Below, one piece after another: positions 7,921 to 16,745 of a stretch of DNA of 49,171 nt; the first letter of the stretch is position 1; each line of letters starts with the position of its first letter. Under the pieces are notes generated by a model. That model was given only the letters and a program-made list of their open reading frames with translations, was not told the origin of the DNA and searched no databases. This DNA is from an uncultured Candidatus Pelagibacter sp. (GTDB lineage: Bacteria > Pseudomonadota > Alphaproteobacteria > Pelagibacterales > Pelagibacteraceae), in NCBI GenBank assembly GCA_905612495.1, contig CAJQSF010000014.1:1-49171 (forward strand), in the 5' to 3' direction. The translations under genes and the position numbers were made by a program.

Positions 7921-10485
7921 ATGCTTAATCCTTTAAATTTTTTATCAAAGTTCATTAAATCAAGTAACCAAAAAGAGCTTGATCGAATTGCCAAAATTGT
8001 TGAAAAAGTTAACTCTTTTGAGAATATCGTTCAAGACATTTCGGATAAAGATTTTCCTAGCAAAACATTAGAGTTAAAAAAAAAACTTAATGAAGGCAAA
8101 GATATCAATGAATTATTACCTGAGGCTTTTGCACTCGTAAGAGAGGCGTCTAAAAGAACTAGAAATGAAAGACATTATGATGTTCAAATAATAGGTGGCG
8201 TTGTGCTGCATGAAGGTAAAATTGCTGAAATGAGAACTGGTGAAGGTAAGACACTTACTATAAGTCTTGCCGCTTACCTAAATGCCTTATGTGGTAATGG
8301 TGTTCATATTGTTACTGTTAATGATTATCTAGCTAAAAGAGATTCTTCAGAAATGGGTGAGATCTATAAATTTTTAGGTTTAACTTCTGGTTATATAAAT
8401 AATGAACAAGATGATTATGAAAGAAAAGAAAATTATAATTTTGATATTACATACGCAACTAATAGTGAGCTAGGATTTGACTATCTAAGAGATAATATGA
8501 AGCTCTCTAAAGAGCAAATGGTCCAAAGAGGACACGTTTACACTATTGTAGATGAAATAGATTCTTGCTTAATTGATGAAGCTAGAACTCCATTAGTAAT
8601 TTCTGGAGCTGCTGAAGATAAAACAGAACAATATCTTGCAATCGATAAGTTAATTAAAAAATTAACATCAAAACATTATGAAATTGATGAAAAAGATAAA
8701 AACATTTTACTTACAAATGATGGTATAAATAATGTTGAAGAAATATTTTCTAGTGCGGGAATTTTAAAAAATAATAACTTTTATGATCCTGAAAACCTGA
8801 GCTTAGTTCATCATGTCAATCAGTCATTAAGGGCTAATCATTTATTTGAAAAAGGCAAAGATTATATAGTCAAAGATGGAACATTAAAAATTATCGATGA
8901 GCTTACTGGAAGAATTTTAGAAGGAAGAAGATTTGGAGATGGACTTCATCAGGCTCTAGAAGCTAAAGAAAGAATAGACGTGCAGGCTGAAAACCAAACT
9001 CTTGCATCTATAACCTATCAAAATTATTTCAAACTTTATGGCAAGATTTCTGGATGTACTGGAACAGCAGCAACAGAGTCTCAAGAATTTTTTGAAATCT
9101 ACAATTTAATTGTTGTTATTATCCCTACCAATAAAAAAATGATCAGAAAAGACTGGAACGATCAAATTTTTAGAACAGAACTAGAAAAAAATAAAGCTAT
9201 CATTGAAAAAGTTATTGAATGCCATAAAAAAGGACAGCCGATTTTAGTTTTTACTTCCAGTATTAATAAGTCTGAAATTTATTCAAAATTACTAAACTAT
9301 GAAAAAATAAAACATGTTGTTTTAAATGCAAAAAATCATGAAAACGAAGCTGAAATTATAGCAAATGCAGGAAAAAAGAGCTCAGTTATAATTACAACAA
9401 GTATTTCAGGAAGAGGAGTTGATATACAGCTGGGTGGGAAAAAAGGAAGTCAACCCAACCAAGAACTTTCAGTAAACAAGAGCCAAATCAAATCATTAGG
9501 TGGATTATATGTGATTGGTACTGAAAGAATGGAATCTAGGAGAGTTGATAACCAAGCAAGAGGAAGAGCTGGGCGTCAAGGAGATGAAGGAAGTTCAATT
9601 TTTTATGTTAGTTTAGAGGATGACCTGATGAGAATTTTTGGCTCAGAATCTATGAATAACATCTTACAAAAGCTTGGCTTAAAAAATGGGGAAAGCATTG
9701 ACCATCCTTGGATTAATAAAGCACTTGAAAGAGCACAACAAAAAGTTGAAGCAAGAAATTTTGACATAAGAAAGAATTTACTTAAATTTGATGACGTTTT
9801 AAATGATCAAAGACATGTAATATTTTCTCAAAGAAATAATGTAATGAATAGTGAAAAAGTTTTTGATTATTCAGATGAATTTTTATCAGAAATTACAGGT
9901 CATTTAATTAGCTTAAAGGCTCAAAAGTTGTCAAAAACTAAGAGCAATGAATTTAACAACCAGTTAAAAATTTTACTTGGAAAAAGTGTCGATGATAATG
10001 AATTTGAAAATTTAATTAATTTAAAAGATGAAGATTTTAAAGAAAAAATTAATTCTAAATTTTTAGGATCAAGAAATGAAAGAATTCAAATGCTGCATGA
10101 AGAAAAAGCAAAGGAAATTGAAAAAAAAATTTTTCTTCAATGCATTGATTTAAATTGGAAGTCGCATATTCAATACCTTGAACAATTAAGACAGGTTATA
10201 GGACTTAGGTCTTATGGTCAGAGAGATCCATTAGTTGAATATAAAAAAGAAGCTTTTCATCTTTTTGAAAATTTATTAAATAAATTAAAAATTGATTTTG
10301 TAACAATTTTAATTAATTTAAAAATAGTACAAGAGCCAATTGAAAATAACTCTAATGCAGCAGTAAAAGATATATCTAATAATCCTAAATGCCTAATAAT
10401 TCAAAGAAAAGGTGAAAAAATTTCAAGAAATGAAAAATGTGAAGCTACAGGTAAAAAATTTAAAAACTGTTGTGGTGCTTTATAA
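7921..10485 (+). CDS. secA: Protein translocase ATPase SecA
   Basis: Motor ATPase that drives preproteins through SecYEG. The 854 residues are full length. Walker A is MRTGEGKT at 104-111 and the DEAD-like box appears as VDEIDSCLIDEARTPLVISG. The helicase motif that is usually GRGTDIQLGG reads GRGVDIQLGG, and the later RRVDNQARGRAGRQGDEG is normal. The extreme C-terminus (837-854) is the metal-binding tail, but it reads RNEKCEATGKKFKNCCG: one residue shorter than the normal CPCGSGKK-type knuckle, with the second cysteine gone. The start is supported by normal N-terminal length. It overlaps accA tail to tail by 6 bp. Confidence 0.97.
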   Translation: MLNPLNFLSKFIKSSNQKELDRIAKIVEKVNSFENIVQDISDKDFPSKTLELKKKLNEGKDINELLPEAFALVREASKRTRNERHYDVQIIGGVVLHEGKIAEMRTGEGKTLTISLAAYLNALCGNGVHIVTVNDYLAKRDSSEMGEIYKFLGLTSGYINNEQDDYERKENYNFDITYATNSELGFDYLRDNMKLSKEQMVQRGHVYTIVDEIDSCLIDEARTPLVISGAAEDKTEQYLAIDKLIKKLTSKHYEIDEKDKNILLTNDGINNVEEIFSSAGILKNNNFYDPENLSLVHHVNQSLRANHLFEKGKDYIVKDGTLKIIDELTGRILEGRRFGDGLHQALEAKERIDVQAENQTLASITYQNYFKLYGKISGCTGTAATESQEFFEIYNLIVVIIPTNKKMIRKDWNDQIFRTELEKNKAIIEKVIECHKKGQPILVFTSSINKSEIYSKLLNYEKIKHVVLNAKNHENEAEIIANAGKKSSVIITTSISGRGVDIQLGGKKGSQPNQELSVNKSQIKSLGGLYVIGTERMESRRVDNQARGRAGRQGDEGSSIFYVSLEDDLMRIFGSESMNNILQKLGLKNGESIDHPWINKALERAQQKVEARNFDIRKNLLKFDDVLNDQRHVIFSQRNNVMNSEKVFDYSDEFLSEITGHLISLKAQKLSKTKSNEFNNQLKILLGKSVDDNEFENLINLKDEDFKEKINSKFLGSRNERIQMLHEEKAKEIEKKIFLQCIDLNWKSHIQYLEQLRQVIGLRSYGQRDPLVEYKKEAFHLFENLLNKLKIDFVTILINLKIVQEPIENNSNAAVKDISNNPKCLIIQRKGEKISRNEKCEATGKKFKNCCGAL

Positions 10486-11586
10486 AAAAAATATTAAGTA
10501 GCCCAGTAAAACCATTATACCAAAAGAAATTCCTAAATTCATTTTTGATTTAAAAAAATTCTCAACAAATGCATAAATCTTATTTTTTTTCACACTTAGT
10601 GAACCTAAGTCATCTAATTGGCTAACAAATCCTTTTGATCTTCCAATGGTTAAAAATTTATTTTTTCTATGATTTAAAACTTCATCTCCACTCATATTGA
10701 AGAATTCATTTAAGTTACTTTCAATAGATTTTCTTACATTATCTAAAATCAAATCTCTATCTCTGTGAGCTCCACCAACTGGTTCTGGAATAATTTCATC
10801 AATTACTTTTAATTCTAAAAGATCTTTTGAAGATAGTTTCATTGCTTTCGCTGCATCAAGTGTTTTTTTAGGGTCTCGCCATAAAATAGTTGCACACCCT
10901 TCTGGAGATATTACCGAATAGATTGCATTTTCTAACATGATTACTTTATTGGACGACGCTAATGCTATTGCTCCACCTGAGCCACCTTCCCCAATGACGA
11001 TAGCAAATGTTGGTACACTTAACGACATGCAACATTCTATCGATTTTGCAATTGCTTCAGCTTGGCCTCTTTCTTCGGCCCCAACGCCTGGGTATGCACC
11101 TGGAGTATCTATAAAAGAAATTATTGGAATATTAAATTTATTTGCGAGCTTCATTAATCTAATAGTTTTTCTATAGCCCTCAGGTCTCATCATTCCAAAA
11201 TTTCTTTTAATTCTAGTTTCAAGGCTATCACCTTTTTCTTGACCTATAACTAAAACCGATTTTTCATTAAATTTTGCAAATCCCGCTAAAACAGATTTGT
11301 CTTCGCCATAAAATCTATCTCCAGATAATGGAATAAAATCTTCAAATAGGTTATCTATAAAAAACTTAGCTTTAGGTCTGTCCTCATGTCTTGCAACTAA
11401 GGTCGTTTGCCACGGATCAAGATTAGAGTAAATTTCTTTTAATCTTGTATCTATTTCTTGTTGAGACTCAGAAATTTTTTTTGTGTCTACTTCTGAAAGC
11501 CCATCTTGATTATATGGATCTTTTAGCTTTTCTATTTCGACTTCTAAATTTTTAATATCAGTTTCGAAATTTAAATAATTTTTCAT
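10480..11586 (-). CDS. accA: Acetyl-CoA carboxylase carboxyltransferase alpha subunit with C-terminal membrane helix
   Basis: AccA pairs with AccD (33943-34872) to transfer carboxyl from biotin carrier protein to acetyl-CoA in fatty-acid synthesis. Conserved blocks are SGDRFYGEDKSVLAGFAKF, NFGMMRPEGYRKTIRLM, DTPGAYPGVGAEERGQ and GEGGSGGAIAL. At 368 residues it is about 50 longer than the E. coli protein. The extra tail ends in a hydrophobic stretch at about 349-368 (MNLGISFGIMVLLGYLIFFL) that looks like a single membrane anchor. The stop lies just past it, overlapping secA by 6 bp, so the extension is not a sequencing read-through into a neighbour. Enzyme identity is firm; membrane attachment is inferred. 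Confidence 0.95.
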   Translation of the reverse strand: MKNYLNFETDIKNLEVEIEKLKDPYNQDGLSEVDTKKISESQQEIDTRLKEIYSNLDPWQTTLVARHEDRPKAKFFIDNLFEDFIPLSGDRFYGEDKSVLAGFAKFNEKSVLVIGQEKGDSLETRIKRNFGMMRPEGYRKTIRLMKLANKFNIPIISFIDTPGAYPGVGAEERGQAEAIAKSIECCMSLSVPTFAIVIGEGGSGGAIALASSNKVIMLENAIYSVISPEGCATILWRDPKKTLDAAKAMKLSSKDLLELKVIDEIIPEPVGGAHRDRDLILDNVRKSIESNLNEFFNMSGDEVLNHRKNKFLTIGRSKGFVSQLDDLGSLSVKKNKIYAFVENFFKSKMNLGISFGIMVLLGYLIFFL

Positions 11587-11655
11587 ATGAATAATTTAAA
11601 TTATTAATTAATTACGAAAAAAGGCAATAAAATGTTTTAAATAATTAATATTTGA

Positions 11656-11661
11656 CATAAT
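11656..11661 (+). promoter_or_regulatory. Candidate -10 box upstream of the glycine riboswitch
   Basis: CATAAT, one mismatch from TATAAT, is preceded by AT-rich sequence and would start transcription near 11668, just before the first riboswitch stem at 11675. An overlapping perfect TTGACA at 11652-11657 could instead be a -35 box, with TAGTGT at 11674-11679 as -10, but that would start inside the first stem. The sequence does not decide. Confidence 0.3.
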
Positions 11662-11674
11662 TACATTAACGAGT

Positions 11675-11833
11675 AGTGTTATTCTTATTAGTAGAGACTA
11701 AGTATATTAGTGCCAGAAGAGCAACCAGCCCGGAAACTCTAAGGCAAAAAAACCAATAATAAACATAACACTCTAGAAAGAGATTTAATCTTGCCAATGG
11801 AGCGAAACTCTCGGCAAATATATAGATGAGGTA
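11675..11833 (+). promoter_or_regulatory. Tandem glycine riboswitch in the malate synthase leader
   Basis: Two glycine-aptamer cores follow each other. The first is closed by a 7-bp stem (11675-11681 with 11766-11772) and holds the core GCCAGAAGAGC ... ACTCTAAGGCAAAA. The second, from about 11774, holds GCCAATGGAGCGAAACTCTCGGCAAA. Both match the G(C)CGAAGGRGC ... CTCTCAGGCAAA pattern of glycine aptamers. The probable Shine-Dalgarno GAGG (11828-11831) lies at the 3' edge of the second aptamer, so folding can act on translation. Glycine riboswitches controlling malate synthase are reported for SAR11, where glycine can supply glyoxylate for malate; elsewhere they mostly control gcv genes. Confidence 0.88.
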
Positions 11834-11835
11834 AA

Positions 11836-13998
11836 ATGGGTGCTATGAAAGAACAATATACAAAAATACACAATCTATCAGTTTCTAATAAATTGCTTAG
11901 CTTTATTAATGAAGAATTACTTAAAGATACAAATATTTCTTCAGAAAAATTTTGGGAAGGTTTTGACAGAGTGGTTCATGAATTAGCTCCAAAAAATAAA
12001 AACCTATTAAAAATAAGACAAGATTTACAAAAAAAAATAGATGGTTGGCACATTGCAAATAAAGGCAATGAAATTAATCTCGAAGAATATAAAAAATTTT
12101 TAAAAGAAATTGATTATCTAAAAGAAGTAGGTCCTGATTTTAAAATCAAAACAAGTAATGTTGATGAAGAAATAACTAGCATAGCTGGGCCACAATTAGT
12201 GGTCCCAATCATGAATGAAAGGTATGCACTGAATGCTGCCAATGCAAGATGGATGAGTTTATATGATAGTTTATACGGCACAGATGTAATCGAGCAATCT
12301 GAAGATAGCACTTCTCAGAGGTATGATCCTTTAAGAGGTGAAATGGTTATAAAATATGGAAGAGACTTTTTAAATAAATATTTTCCTTTAGAAAATTTAG
12401 AATGGCAAAATATTACAGAATTTAAAATTAATGATGGTTCTCTAATTATATCAAAAGATGATATTGAGACATCACTAAAAAATAAAGATAAATTTATTGG
12501 TCATAGAGGAGAGGCTACCGATCCTTCTGCAATAATTCTAAAAAATAATAATCTTCATATAGAAATAATTATAGATCCAAATGCTTTTAGTGCCCAACAA
12601 GATTCTGCTAAAATTAGTGATATTATTATTGAAGCAGCAGTTTCAACTATTTGTGATAATGAAGACAGTGTTGCTGCAGTTGATGCTGATGACAAAATTA
12701 TTTGTTACCGTAATTGGCTAGGTTTGATGAAAGGTGATTTAAAATCAACGTTTAAAAAAAATGGAAAAACCTACGAACGTAAATTAAACCCAGATAGAAG
12801 TTACGTTTCCAAAAATGGCAAAGGATTAAAATTACATGGGAGAAGTTTGTTATTAGTAAGAAATGTTGGACACCTTATGACTAACCCAGCAATCACTTTA
12901 AAAGATGGCTCTGAAATACCCGAAGGAATTATGGATGCTTTTATAACTTCAGCAGCATGCCTTCATGATATGAATAAAAAAGGTAACTCAAGAAGTGGGT
13001 CAATCTATATTGTTAAACCAAAAATGCATGGTCCTGATGAAACTTCATTTACAGATTTAATTTTTACTAAAGTTGAAGAAGTTTTAGGGTTAGAAAAATA
13101 TACTTGTAAAATTGGTATTATGGATGAAGAAAGAAGAACTTCCTCAAACTTAAAAGAGTGTATTAGAACACTTAAAAATAGAGTATTTTTTATTAATACT
13201 GGATTTCTAGACCGAACAGGGGATGAAATGCACACTTCAATGGAAGCTGGTCCTATGATTAAAAAAGGGGATATGAAATCTTCTAAATGGATTGGAGCAT
13301 ATGAAAATAATAACGTTGATGTAGGTCTTCAATGTGGCCTTTCTGGCAAGGCTCAAATTGGTAAAGGAATGTGGGCTATGCCTGACAAAATGAAAGAGAT
13401 GATGGAACAAAAAACTGGTCATCTAAAAGCTGGTGCAAATTGTGCTTGGGTGCCTTCACCTACTGCAGCTGCACTTCATGCTCTTCACTACCATGAAATA
13501 AATATTTTTGAGAAACAAAAAGAATTACAAAATAGAGTACCAGCAAAACTAGATGATCTTTTAACTATACCTGTTGCTAACAGACCTAATTGGTCTATTG
13601 AAGAGATTAATTCAGAAATTTCTAACTCTACGCAAACACTTTTGGGTTATGTCGTAAGATGGATTGATCAAGGTGTGGGCTGCTCTAAAGTACCAGATAT
13701 TAATAATGTTGGTTTAATGGAGGATAGAGCTACTTTAAGAATTTCTTCTCAACATATAGCTAATTGGATACACCATGGAATTTGTACAAGTAAACAAGTT
13801 TTAGAAATTATGAAAAAAATGGCAAAAATTGTTGATGAACAAAATAAAAGTGACAAATTATATCAAAATATGTCTCCAAATTTTGATAAGTCAGTAGCTT
13901 TCAAGGCGGCATGTGATTTAGTATTTCATGGTAGGTCTCAACCATCTGGTTATACTGAACCACTTCTTCATTTAAATCGATTGATTAAGAAAAATTAA
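11836..13998 (+). CDS. glcB: Malate synthase G
   Basis: Condenses glyoxylate with acetyl-CoA to malate. The 720 residues fit the long G isoform. Recognisable segments are GPQLVVPIMNERYALNAANARW, VGHLMTNPAI, MDEERRTSSNLKECIRTL (catalytic Arg and Glu region), INTGFLDRTGDEMHTSMEAGPM and the C-terminal GYTEPLLH. The start at 11836 is 4 bp after GAGG; a second in-frame ATG at 11845 is 13 bp after it and is also possible. Expression should follow the upstream glycine riboswitch, so the gene would assimilate carbon from glycine or glycolate-derived glyoxylate. It converges on recR with a 4-bp overlap. Confidence 0.97.
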   Translation: MGAMKEQYTKIHNLSVSNKLLSFINEELLKDTNISSEKFWEGFDRVVHELAPKNKNLLKIRQDLQKKIDGWHIANKGNEINLEEYKKFLKEIDYLKEVGPDFKIKTSNVDEEITSIAGPQLVVPIMNERYALNAANARWMSLYDSLYGTDVIEQSEDSTSQRYDPLRGEMVIKYGRDFLNKYFPLENLEWQNITEFKINDGSLIISKDDIETSLKNKDKFIGHRGEATDPSAIILKNNNLHIEIIIDPNAFSAQQDSAKISDIIIEAAVSTICDNEDSVAAVDADDKIICYRNWLGLMKGDLKSTFKKNGKTYERKLNPDRSYVSKNGKGLKLHGRSLLLVRNVGHLMTNPAITLKDGSEIPEGIMDAFITSAACLHDMNKKGNSRSGSIYIVKPKMHGPDETSFTDLIFTKVEEVLGLEKYTCKIGIMDEERRTSSNLKECIRTLKNRVFFINTGFLDRTGDEMHTSMEAGPMIKKGDMKSSKWIGAYENNNVDVGLQCGLSGKAQIGKGMWAMPDKMKEMMEQKTGHLKAGANCAWVPSPTAAALHALHYHEINIFEKQKELQNRVPAKLDDLLTIPVANRPNWSIEEINSEISNSTQTLLGYVVRWIDQGVGCSKVPDINNVGLMEDRATLRISSQHIANWIHHGICTSKQVLEIMKKMAKIVDEQNKSDKLYQNMSPNFDKSVAFKAACDLVFHGRSQPSGYTEPLLHLNRLIKKN

Positions 13999-14606
13999 TC
14001 AGAACTATTTTTAATTCTAGTTCTATTTTTAAAAGCTGAATATAAAGTCCCATCATCAAGGCTTTCTATTTCACCACCCACGGGCAATCCTTGTGCAAGT
14101 TTTGTAATTTTTGTACTCGTTTTTTTAAGACTGTCTTGAATATAGTAGGCTGTCGTTTGACCCTCAACAGTTGCGCTTGTTGCTAATATAACTTCTTCAA
14201 TATTTTCCTCAATAACTCTTTCAACTAGTGAATTAATTAAGAGATCTTCTTTTCTTTGACCAGGAGATGAAATTGTTCCACCTAGTATGTGAAAGTATCC
14301 TTTATAAATATTTGAATTTTCTATGGACCACTGATCAGCAATATCTTCAACAACACATATTTTATTATACTTTTCTTTGGTGTTTTCACAGTTATTACAA
14401 CCTAAAGAATTAGATTTCAAAGTACCACAAAACTGACATCTAATAACATTTTTATAAACTTGAGCTAGAGTATTGGCCATTGGTTTAACCAATTCATCTC
14501 TATTATTAATAAGTTTTAATACAATTCTTTTTGCAGATTTTGGGCCTAAGCCTGGAAGTTTGGCAATTAGTTTAATTAACTCTTCTATTTCACTAATATT
14601 TTGCAT
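13995..14606 (-). CDS. recR: Recombination protein RecR
   Basis: RecR works with RecF and RecO to load RecA at single-strand gaps. I place the start at 14606 (MQNISEIEELIKLIAKLPGLGPKSAKR), not at the farther 14648, because the longer frame reads through the end of ybaB and the shorter protein (203 residues) has the normal N-terminus and helix-hairpin-helix. The zinc finger CQFCGTLKSNSLGCNNC and the Toprim segment ICVVEDIADQWSIE follow, then GGTISSPGQ and GLPVGGEIE. It lies 4 bp after ybaB in the conserved dnaX-ybaB-recR operon. Confidence 0.95.
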   Translation of the reverse strand: MQNISEIEELIKLIAKLPGLGPKSAKRIVLKLINNRDELVKPMANTLAQVYKNVIRCQFCGTLKSNSLGCNNCENTKEKYNKICVVEDIADQWSIENSNIYKGYFHILGGTISSPGQRKEDLLINSLVERVIEENIEEVILATSATVEGQTTAYYIQDSLKKTSTKITKLAQGLPVGGEIESLDDGTLYSAFKNRTRIKNSSD

Positions 14607-14610
14607 GTTA

Positions 14611-14928
14611 TTAAAGTGGCCATTTAAATCCAGGAATACCAAATCCACTTGTAGACTTTGAAATTTCTTCGGATGTTTTGGATTTCAATTCAGATTTTGC
14701 ATTATTATGCGCTGCTATTATTAAATCTTCTATTATAACTTTATCTTCTTTCATCACTTCGTCTGACAAATTTATTTTAATCATTTCGTTTTCACCATTT
14801 AATGTAACTTTTATAGAATTGGCACCTGATGTTCCTTCAACTTGAATATTCTTAATTTTTTCCTGACTCTCTTTCATTTTAGACTCTAATTCTTTAGCTT
14901 TATCTAAAATCTTATTAAAATCAGTCAT
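14611..14928 (-). CDS. ybaB: YbaB/EbfC nucleoid-associated protein
   Basis: Small dimeric DNA-binding protein of the YbaB/EbfC family, normally encoded between dnaX and recR. I choose the start at 14928 (MTDFNKILDKAKELESKMKE), giving 105 residues with the standard N-terminal helix; the frame stays open to 14961 but the extra residues overlap dnaX and look unrelated to the family. The start ATGACTGA contains the dnaX TGA stop, an 8-bp overlap that suggests translational coupling. The C-terminus GFGIPGFKWPL resembles the glycine-rich tail of the family. Confidence 0.93.
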   Translation of the reverse strand: MTDFNKILDKAKELESKMKESQEKIKNIQVEGTSGANSIKVTLNGENEMIKINLSDEVMKEDKVIIEDLIIAAHNNAKSELKSKTSEEISKSTSGFGIPGFKWPL

Positions 14929-16603
14929 TCTTATTTTCTTTCTGATTAGTTTTAACATCAATCAGCTCTGCGTCTGGAAACTTTTCTAAAATATTTTTAT
15001 AAGTTAAAGAATTTTTTGCACTTTCTATTAACTCTTTTTTTAAATTAACTTCTGTTTCTTTTTTAGATGGTTGGCCTTTAATCTTACTAAGTGTTATTAT
15101 CCATCTATTATTCGTCCATTCATAAAGTTTTAAAGATAAATCCTTAATAAAATCTTTGTCTAGATCTTCATTAAATGAAATTTCAATTCTTTGATCTTCA
15201 AAACTAACAAGATTAACATTTTTTTCTAATTCATATTTTAATTTAATCTCTTTTTTTGAAGAACATATTTCTAATAAGTCATCGAAAGAATTTATAAGGT
15301 TAGTCTGAGTTTCAACTTTTTTATTATCCTTTAAAGTTACGTCTTTCTCTTGAGCAATATTTTTCATTTGACCAATTGATTCTGCCTTATCTTTTAATCC
15401 AAATAAATCTTCACCATTTTTTTTTGAAAGAGATGTTTGGCTAATATTTTCATTTGTCTGATGTGAGTCTTCATAGCTAGCTTCTGAGTTGTTCTTAACA
15501 CCTTTCAAATGAATTAATCTGATTAAAAACATTTCCATTGATAAATGCTGATTGGATACGATATCAAGCTCTTCTAATGTTTTAATAGTAAACTGCCAAA
15601 ATAATATTAAAGTTTCATTGCTAACTTTTTCAGAAATTTCTTTAATTCTATTAAATTCCTCGTCATTTAATGAAAAATTTGTACCATCAATTTTTAGTGA
15701 CTCGATGTTTTTAAAATAATATAAAAGCTCTAAAAAATCATTTATAAAAATTTTAGGTTCAACACCTTGATTATAAATTTCTCTATATGCATTTAAAACT
15801 TCTGTTTCTTTAGCTTCAAATATAAGCTGAAATAAGCTAATTAATTGTGACTTATCAAAGTAACCAAATATTTTTTGCGCAGAACCTAGGTCTAATTCCT
15901 TGTCTTTGTCTAATGTAAGCAATGCTCTATCAAGCAGTGATAAGGCGTCTCTAACAGATCCCTCTGAAATCTTTACAATTAATTTAAGTGCATCATCTGA
16001 TGCGTTACCATTCTCCTTATCTTTAATTTTTTTGATAAATTCAAATAATTCTAGAGACTTAATTCTAGATAAATCAAATCTTTGACAACGAGAAACTACA
16101 GTAATTGGAATTTTTTTTATTTCTGTAGTTGCAAAAATAAATTTTAAATACTCGGGCGGCTCCTCTAAGGTTTTTAGTAATGCATTAAATGCCTGTTTGC
16201 TAAGCATATGAACTTCATCAATAATAAATATTTTATATTTAGCCGTGGTTGGACCATATCTAGAAAATTCAATAAGATCTCTTACATCGTCGACGCCAGT
16301 TTTACTTGCCGCATCCATTTCCAGTACATCAATATGATTTGAATTTGAAATAGCTATACAATTCTCACAAAGATCATCTTTACAAAGTTCATCAATACCA
16401 TTTGAGCAATTTAAAGATTTTGCAACTATTCTTGCTGTAGTAGTTTTCCCAATCCCTCTAATCCCAGTAAAAAGATAAGCATTAGGGACTTTATTCGCTT
16501 TAATTGAATTATATATTGTTTCAGCAACAACATCTTGACCTATAAGGTCAGCAAATGTCTGAGGTCTATATTTTAAAGCTAAAACTTTTGTATTTTTATT
16601 CAT
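14921..16603 (-). CDS. dnaX: DNA polymerase III subunit tau (and possibly gamma)
   Basis: Clamp-loader ATPase and polymerase organiser. The 560 residues have Walker A GIRGIGKTTTARI near 47-58, a four-cysteine zinc module (CSNGIDELCKDDLCENC), DEVHMLSK, and the sensor region TTEIKKIPITVVSRCQRFDL. Domain III ends near residue 365, followed by a charged linker and a C-terminal tau-like domain from about 440. A run of nine A lies in the linker (15417-15425, codons 393-396); a -1 shift there gives Lys-Trp then a stop, and the other frame stops after seven codons, so a gamma-like product of about 400 residues is possible. The gene follows the SRP RNA gene. Confidence 0.96.
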   Translation of the reverse strand: MNKNTKVLALKYRPQTFADLIGQDVVAETIYNSIKANKVPNAYLFTGIRGIGKTTTARIVAKSLNCSNGIDELCKDDLCENCIAISNSNHIDVLEMDAASKTGVDDVRDLIEFSRYGPTTAKYKIFIIDEVHMLSKQAFNALLKTLEEPPEYLKFIFATTEIKKIPITVVSRCQRFDLSRIKSLELFEFIKKIKDKENGNASDDALKLIVKISEGSVRDALSLLDRALLTLDKDKELDLGSAQKIFGYFDKSQLISLFQLIFEAKETEVLNAYREIYNQGVEPKIFINDFLELLYYFKNIESLKIDGTNFSLNDEEFNRIKEISEKVSNETLILFWQFTIKTLEELDIVSNQHLSMEMFLIRLIHLKGVKNNSEASYEDSHQTNENISQTSLSKKNGEDLFGLKDKAESIGQMKNIAQEKDVTLKDNKKVETQTNLINSFDDLLEICSSKKEIKLKYELEKNVNLVSFEDQRIEISFNEDLDKDFIKDLSLKLYEWTNNRWIITLSKIKGQPSKKETEVNLKKELIESAKNSLTYKNILEKFPDAELIDVKTNQKENKND

Positions 16604-16610
16604 TTTTATA

Positions 16611-16695
16611 AGGAGACTAGAACCTGAAAAACTGTCTCTACGACTGCTTCCGTTAAGATCTGGTCGGGTTCAAGCAGTATTCACCTCTAGCCTCC
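16611..16695 (-). ncRNA. ffs: Signal recognition particle RNA, small bacterial type
   Basis: About 85 nt between pheA and dnaX. The ends pair: GGAGGCTAGA at the 5' end with TCTAGTCTCC at the 3' end, 10 bp with one G-U pair. The apical domain reads GACCAGATCTTAACGGAAGCAGTC, matching the universal CAGGTCC-GGAA-GGAAGCAG arrangement in spacing and in the GGAAGCAG side that binds Ffh. The tetraloop is UAAC instead of GGAA, closed by UCU/GGA. ffs beside dnaX is a common alphaproteobacterial arrangement. Exact ends are set by the stem and may be off by a few bases. Confidence 0.88.
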
Positions 16696-16745
16696 AAAAC
16701 TATTATAGCAGTAATGATTTCCAATCTACAAGAAAAGTTTCTGAA

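Noticed and set aside
14607-14648. Longer recR start
   Set aside because: The extra 14 codons overlap ybaB in another frame; the shorter start gives the normal RecR N-terminus.
14929-14961. Longer ybaB start (MMLKLIRKKIR)
   Set aside because: Overlaps the dnaX end and lacks family similarity; the ATG at 14928 forms a tight coupled overlap.
15417-15425. Firm annotation of programmed frameshifting in dnaX
   Set aside because: A9-A10 tracts also occur in secA (about 8075-8085) and lptC (about 25371-25380), so the tract alone is not proof; kept only as a finding.
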